Shown here: in pieces, positions 58,003 through 64,000 of the stretch
Numbering within the stretch: the stretch's first letter is position 1
Layout: every line of letters starts with the position of its first letter
Source of the DNA: Calendula officinalis
Taxonomy: Eukaryota > Streptophyta > Magnoliopsida > Asterales > Asteraceae
Reading direction: 5' to 3'
DNA length: 64,000 nt
Assembly (NCBI GenBank): GCA_963853835.1
Contig: OY970820.1
Coordinates: 75,512,909 to 75,576,908, forward strand
Notes under the pieces: model-generated
Told to the model about the DNA's origin: nothing
Databases searched by the model: none
The model's input: only the letters and a program-made list of their open reading frames with translations
Made by a program: the position numbers and the translations under genes

Positions 58003-58521
58003 TGTTCAGGAACAAAAACACATGTGCTTGGCTTTATGAAGCACATGTGCTTCATAATAATATGTTTGTCACTTGTTCTGATTTTTTTTCTTGTGTACGA
58101 AGCACATGTGTTTCATAACGTCAGGCACATATGCTTCGTGACTCAAACACAAATGACTTGCTTGTAAGTTACATGTGTTCAGGAACAAAAACACATGTGC
58201 TTGGCTTTATGAAGCACATGTGCTTCATAATGATATGCTCGTCAATTGTTTTGATTTTTTTTCTTGTTAGTGAAGCACATGTGTTTCATAACGTCAAGCA
58301 CATGTGCTTCGTGATTCAAACACAAATGACTTGCTTGTAAGTTACATGTGTTCAGGAACAAAAACACATGGGATTGACTTTATGAAGCACATGTGCTTTA
58401 TAATGATATATCCGTCACTTGTTTTGATTTTTTTCTTGTGTAGTGAAGCACATGTGTTTCATAACGTCAAGCACATGTGCTTCGTGATTCAAACACAAAT
58501 GACTTGCTTGTAAGTTACATG
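58003..58521 (+). repeat. 173-bp tandem repeat, three copies, with CACATGTG palindromes
   Basis: Units start at 58003, 58176 and 58349, each beginning TGTTCAGGAACAAAAACACA. A fourth start at 58522 is cut after about 15 bp. Each unit has several 8-bp CACATGTG palindromes in longer stems such as GAAGCACATGTGCTTC. Copies are about 90% alike. Overlapping open frames of 62-69 codons simply follow the repeat. Confidence 0.92.
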
Positions 58522-58694
58522 TGTTTAGGAACAAATTGACGGCGACGGACGGCGGTGGTCGGCGGCGGCCGGAGGCGGCGGCCGGCGGTGGCTGTAGGTG
58601 GTTGTAGGTGGGGGATTTGATCTTGACCATCTTGATCCAATGGCTAGGATTTATCCCTTGGGACTAGACAAATCCTTTGGACTTCCTACAATAC

Positions 58695-58697
<3 letters not shown>

Positions 58698-58790
<93 letters not shown>
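58698..58790. repeat. AT dinucleotide microsatellite
   Basis: About 46 uninterrupted AT units. It directly abuts GGGTGAGTTATATAG, the proposed end of the MULE-like element. Confidence 0.98.
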
Positions 58791-58792
<2 letters not shown>

Positions 58793-59149
58793 GTGAGTTA
58801 TATAGAGAACTCTATAATTAAATAAAAAGGGTATTTTCGTAATCTATCATTCTAATTTACGTTTTTTATGTTTAAAAACAAAACATTTAAAAAAGGAAAA
58901 TGTATTCACAATAACTGACATTCCTTAATTAGCGTCATCACTCCCCATTATCCAAATTTACGTGGGTTTTTGAAAAGAGGGTATAGACGTCGTTTTTGAT
59001 AGAAAATCTCCAAAATCCGGTGAAATTGGTAAGCTATTTTAGCAAAAAAAATCCGTGAACATTGCTTTGATTCAACATATATTAGTCAAGAATCGGTGAA
59101 ATCGAAAAATTGATATTCCATCTACAGACATCGACGACGAGGAAGAACA

Positions 59150-60371
59150 ATGTCAGGTAATTTGTTTTTTTTATACATACGCAACGATTAGGTTTTGATT
59201 CGTTTGATTTCAATTTTTTTAAACCAAAAACAAGGATATCGGTAATGAAATCAAAAAAATAATAGATTGAATGTCGATATTTTTTAACAGTACCAAAGTT
59301 GAAATTAGGGTTTTGACGGCCTTTTGAAGAGTACCAAAGATGCAATTAACTCTAATAGAACAATGAATGTTATGTATTCTTTGCAAATAATATCTCTGTT
59401 TTAACAGTACATGAATGTTAGGTTTAAGATTTTTACAACATTACTGTTTGATGTAGATATAGCCGTTATTTACATGACATTCATGTTTTTATGATGTTAC
59501 AAACATCAATGTTTGTGAATATGTAACGTTTTTCCCATGACTGATTTTTCATGGCTATTGACTTCATGTGGTCTTTATAATTCACGTATACATGACTGTA
59601 TTGTAAATATACATGAATGTAAAGCTTATAACTTTAATAACATTACTGTTTTTAATTGATAAATTTGGTAAGATATAAACATACAGGACTGTTTGTAACA
59701 TTACTTTGGTTACATAACTGTTTTTTGCATAACTATTGACTACGCGTGGTTTTTATAATTTACATATAAATGACTGTATGGTTTTTAATTATAAATATAA
59801 GGTGTTAGAAGAAGTGGACGGAAAACAGCAAAGTATGTGGATTACAGAGATAGCCAAAGGAAAAAATTGAAAGAACAAGAACCAATAGGTATGTTTTATG
59901 GATTAATGGTTAAAAATGTTTAGCTAATTGTGAATATTGATTTTAGATCTTGAAGCTGAAGAAACTATAAACACTGCATGGAAAGGGGAAAAAGTTGGAT
60001 GATTTACCCATTAAACAATGTGCAAAACATAAACGTATGAAATTAGTAATGGGCTAAAGTGCGGGAATTAAAGAATTGGGAAAAAAGGTACTATCATAAA
60101 ATTAGTTTGTAGTCATGGTAATCTGTTAATAAATAATTATTAATCATTTGTATACATTGATGCAGGCAAAGATAGATTGTTAAAACCTAAAGGAAACTCA
60201 AAAACATCTACTTCAAATGTTGCTGCTGATGATGCAAATTCTGGAACAATCATAAATTATCCGGTATTCGAAACAAGATCTAGCCCGAAAACCATGTATG
60301 CAGTGATGTCGAATTTACATCCCCATCAGAAGGGACGCCTGGATGAAATGGGATTTACATCGATGTTTTAA
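59150..60371 (+). pseudogene. Remnant of a Ulp1-type transposon ORF (N-terminal part)
   Basis: Small exons can be joined: 59150-59156 (ATG TCA G), 59802-59888 (VRRSGRKTAKYVDYRDSQ) and 60166-60371. The first two join in frame with GT...AG borders; the exon beginning 59947 goes out of frame after about 18 codons. The last exon has YPVFETRSSPKTMYAVMSNL then KGRLDEMGFTSMF, matching the TRSSP...Q...MGF segment that precedes the cysteine-protease domain in plant transposon-borne Ulp1-like proteins (recognised from memory). A stop follows, and the sequence after it is a second copy of DNA at 59408-59535, so the protease domain itself is missing. Confidence 0.5.
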
Positions 60372-60600
60372 CAGTGCATGAATGTTTGGTTTAAGATTTT
60401 TACAACATTACTGTTTGATGTAGATAAATCCGTTATTTACATGACAATCATGTTTTTATGATATTACAAACATCAATGTTTGTGAATATGTAATGTTCGA
60501 TGTAGTTATGTAATGTTTAGTATTAAGAAACATCAATGTTTTGTGAATATGTAATGTTACAAACATCAATGTTTTGTGAATATGTAATGTTTAGTATTAA
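59395..60600 (+). repeat. Direct repeats rich in ACATGAATGT / ACATCAATGT words
   Basis: About 125 bp at 59408-59535 recur at 60375-60500 (TTTAAGATTTTTACAACATT, then CATTACTGTTTGATGTAGAT, and GTTACAAACATCAATGTTTG). A partial copy lies at about 59610-59660. A shorter unit with ATCAATGTTTTGTGAATATG repeats at about 60529 and 60564. The right copy begins right at the end of the Ulp1-like exon. Confidence 0.85.
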
Positions 60601-61038
60601 GAAATGCACTCTTAAGTTAAATATGTAAAACGTAAATGTACAAATGTATAAAAGTGCAAAATCCAGTAATACATTGTGTTATGTACCGATAGTATACATT
60701 GATGTATAAATGATACATGAATGTAGGTACATCAAAGTACATTGATGTATTGGTTTTTTTGTATGAGTGAATTGTAATGATAACATTGAACCGAAACACA
60801 ACTATAAAGGAAATGGATGAACTTAACATTCTTATTTCCCTAATATAATCGAAACACACATGTTTGATGTGTTACATTCTTATTTAAACAAGTAATATCA
60901 TAATCCTAAGGGATAACATTAAACTTAAAAATGATAATAAATCAACAACCAATGATGTCATTAAACATAAATGCAAACACAATACCCAATTCCTAAACAA
61001 AAAAATAAAAACATAAAAATTAAAAATAATGTGTGAAT

Positions 61039-64000
61039 TTATAATTCGTCGTCAAAGTTACAAAAGCCTTCGGTCGAATCGACCTCCACATCATCGTCTT
61101 CTGTATCATCATATTCCACTTCATCGACACCCTCTTCAACAAAATCATCTTCGACCACATCATCTTCATCCACTGCCTAAACCTCCTTGGTAGTCACCTT
61201 TTTCGGGTTTCCACATGTCGTCCTGTAGTGACCTAACTGTCCACAGTTACCACATTCACGAGCTTTAAATGGTATTTTTCATGACGTTTTCGGTCTACTT
61301 TTGCTTTTACTAATTTCAGCAGCACTCTTAATTCTTTTTGAACCCTTATTACTGGATTTTTGAGGATTCCTTATTTGAACTCACTCGGGTTCTCTAACCC
61401 CCAACAAATCAGAATAAAGTTGTTCCTTGGTTCGACTAACTTTTGGAGGTGGATTCTTTGCTTCAAAGAGTATCTTCCATTGATTTATAGCAGATAATAG
61501 TTCATTTAACTGGTCAACATCATTACCAATTAAACTTATACAGTCCTCGAACGCAGCCCGGCAATCAGTTGATAGTTTCTCTGTTTCCTCAATGTACGGT
61601 CCATACCTATGTCTAGCTTCGCTCAAATGAGCAGGTAGTGGGTTTTTAGTCCACCTCAGATTAATATAAGCAACTGGAATCTTATCCACATCGTACTCTT
61701 TTAGAACACAAAATATGTGGCGACAAAGCAAACCGTGTCGATTATAATGGCCACAAGAACATGCCACGGTACCATTAGATTTACTAAAAACAACCTGAAA
61801 TATAACATCAAAACGTTTAAGAAATTTGTAATAGAACATTAATGCAAATCAATTAGATTGTAATAAAGAAATAAATGAAACAGTTACCTCGGTCGTTACA
61901 ACAATCTTATGATCCTTGTCGTCTTGAATGACTGTGCAAGTCTGAACATCATCAACAATGACAGGAATGCTTTGTTTACATACAACTAAGCCTTTTAATA
62001 TTTCTTTTTGAACCTGCCAAAAAATGGTATGCGAATATACCTCCATAGCATGTTGCTCAATTGGTAAATTTGTAAGAAAAGCTGGCTTTGATACATTTGA
62101 AGAATTATCCATAATGCGTTGTGTATATCGTTGTTTCTCCATCGCAGCTTCAAAACACAATATGAATTGGACAAACGTGTTGCCATTGTGGGAAAACTGT
62201 TGGAAAAACGCATTAGAACTCGCAGACCGCGATGTAGTCTTCATTAATCCACACATTGGAACATCTTTAAAATATGCAGGTATCCACCTATCCCTAATTG
62301 CATACATGCCAGATAACCATTTATTACGATTTAATTTGTATCGACTAATCAGATCAGCCCATCTTTCTTCAAACACATCGGGTTCTATGTAGACATTCCA
62401 AATGAGTTTGTGGAAATCCTTCCTGAATTTTGAATCTTTGTCTAACTCTCCTAAAACCTACATAACAAAATAATAATTACAGAATGTTCTAACATGAAAA
62501 CATACATGCACCTAACACTAAATGTAAAACGTAATAATAAAAACACTAATGTAACTTGGTAACGTTTATCGTTACCTTGACCGGTAGTTTCTGTGTTATG
62601 TGCCACATACAGAGCCTATGACGTGACTCTGGTAATGTTGTTAATATCGCCTTTCGAAGAGCATGATCTTGATCAGAAAGGACTAACGGTGGCTGCTTTT
62701 TATTTACTTTTTTGAACGCCTCTAACAACCAACAATACGATTCATACGTTTCATCTGATAACAAGGCAGCAGCAAATGTCACACACTTCCCATTATGATC
62801 AATGCCCGTAAATGACACAAAAACAAAATCGTACCTGAAAATCATATTATACCGATTTTAAACAGTTGTTGAATTCATTCATTGTATAGAAAAAACTTAC
62901 TTATTTGTTCTGAATGTAGCGTCAAATGACACTACATCACCAAATAACTCGTAATTTGCCTTCATGGTTTCATCGGCCCATAACATGCTAACAAGTTCAG
63001 AATTGACAACACGATGTTCAAACGAAAAACTAGGAACATGTGTTCTCCTATCTACCATTTTATTAACACGCATCTGAGAATCCCTATCTCCAATAAATAA
63101 GTTGACAGACCGTCTAACATTCCTCCAATCCATTGGTGTCCCGCGAACTCGATCATATCCACCCATAAGACAAACTTTAAGTCGATGAGCTTTTGTAGCC
63201 CCAAGGTTAGACAAAGATGCATTGTGAATAAAGACGAAATCACTAAACTATAACTATCTACGTGTTCGTGACAAATCCATATTGCTATCACTCATAAGGG
63301 GATGATTGTGCTTTTCAATAAAAGCATTAACCTTGAATGCATCTGTACCATATACAGCTTTAAAACATATCTTGGCCGGGCAACCGGTTACAATAGTGAC
63401 TGTGTTGCGCTTCCTCTTGACATCACCTCCTTCTTCCACATTTTGATCATCATTAGCCACTTTCAATGAATCCATATCAAATTTTGATCTACATTTTCCA
63501 GCTCGATTACAAAACACATATCTATGAGTTATTTTACCCTTGTGTCGCTTAATACCAGACTTGCGTGTATTAAAACCGCCATTATCGGCATATAACTTAT
63601 ACATTTGATAACCGGCTTCAAATGATTCGAAAATGGACCCAACAACAGGTTTATCAAAATCGGGAACAGACGGGAACCAAATTTTTGTTCCTCCCGGGGA
63701 TGGCAAACCTTCTGCTACATTGTTGATGGCGTTCAAAATGGATTTCTCTGCACAAAAACAACATACATTTCACGTTAAAAAATCAATAAAAATTAACAAA
63801 GTATAAAGTAGATAATGACAATTATATAGATTTTTATTCATACAACCCTAACATCGAATCATATTGTTTTTTACCATAATTATTTAAATGCAACTGTTTA
63901 TGAGCAACCGAAGTGAATCAGTAGTTAACCTAGAAAAAACAATTACTGCACTAATAAAAAATTGAAACTCTTACCACTGAAATCTTCATCAACTCGAACA
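61039..64000 (-). pseudogene. FAR1/MULE-type transposase (FRS-like) pseudogene, runs off the window
   Basis: Exons on minus: beyond 64000-63975, 63748-62902/62901, 62834-62577, 62457-61888 and 61794-61039, with GT...AG introns. Domains in order: FAR1 DNA-binding WRKY/GCM1-like zinc region (GYQMYKLYADNGGFNTRKSG to FIEKHNHPL); MULE transposase (VVSFDATFRTN, VLSDQDHAL, LCMWHITQKLP); SWIM zinc finger (CSCGHYNRHGLLCRHIFCVL); and a C-terminal zinc knuckle CGNCGQLGHYRTTC. Five in-frame stops break it: 63254-63256, 63248-63250, 61381-61383, 61279-61281 and 61177-61179. Most fit CAG-to-TAG or CGA-to-TGA changes. FAR1/FRS factors are domesticated MULE transposases; the decay and neighbours suggest this one is a transposon copy. 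Confidence 0.87.

Larger units (their letters stand above)
58791..64000. mobile_element. MULE-like element with Ulp1-type and FAR1-type genes, right end outside window
   Basis: A MULE-style terminus (GGGTGAGTTATATAGAGAAC) starts after the AT repeat. It is followed by a plus-strand Ulp1-associated ORF remnant (59150-60371) and a minus-strand FAR1/MULE transposase pseudogene (61039 to beyond 64000), so the two genes converge. Plant Mutator-like elements carrying a Ulp1-like second gene are known (for example the Kaonashi group). The opposite terminal repeat is not visible, so membership of both genes in one element is an inference. Confidence 0.5.

Noticed and set aside
58003..58521. CRISPR-like array
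   Set aside because: The repeats are 173-bp head-to-tail units without unique spacers, in a plant genome.

Overview
This window is nuclear DNA from a flowering plant. Intron-containing genes for a type-2 metallothionein, a mitochondrial Obg GTPase, a fasciclin-like arabinogalactan protein and two plant-type ubiquitin ligases make that secure. The style of the Gypsy long terminal repeats (TGTAACGACC...GTTACA) suggests a eudicot, perhaps Asteraceae; the family is an inference only.

Layout. 1-22.7 kb is almost all mobile DNA: a partial Gypsy LTR, a MULE-type MITE and a Stowaway MITE, then an old Copia element (minus strand, 3453-22711, TSD AATCG). The Copia element was later broken by a solo Gypsy LTR (5432-7680), a patchwork of organelle rRNA-like DNA (about 8378-9117), and a second solo LTR (9336-20948). 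That second LTR was itself split by a 10.5-kb Tat-lineage Gypsy element (9863-20351) carrying an antisense accessory gene and a GC-rich tandem array. Target-site duplications resolve each layer. 22.7-33 kb is the first gene island: a decapitated metallothionein promoter copy, a SINE, metallothionein type 2 (minus), a 1.5-kb MULE, OBGM (minus) and a FLA4-like gene (plus). 33.8-37.1 kb holds a Harbinger element with only ORF1, a palindrome-rich inverted repeat, a short solo LTR and a SINE. 37.3-45.2 kb is a very young Gypsy-type element with gag and part of the protease but no reverse transcriptase or integrase. 45.3-52.5 kb is the second gene island: a USP/kinase/U-box E3 ligase and an ankyrin/RING E3 ligase (XBAT31-like), both on minus. 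54.2-64 kb returns to mobile DNA: a solo LTR, a CACTA-type end, a 173-bp tandem repeat rich in CACATGTG palindromes, an AT microsatellite, and one end of a MULE-like element with a Ulp1-type ORF remnant (plus) facing a FAR1/MULE transposase pseudogene (minus) that runs off the window.

By-eye LTR divergence orders the insertions: Copia about 5%, Tat Gypsy about 1.7%, gag-only element about 0.7%. The host genes are ordinary single genes, not an operon or pathway. Two have notable lesions: the U-box kinase has both catalytic aspartates replaced by asparagine, and the XBAT31-like gene has an apparent 1-bp insertion in exon 4.
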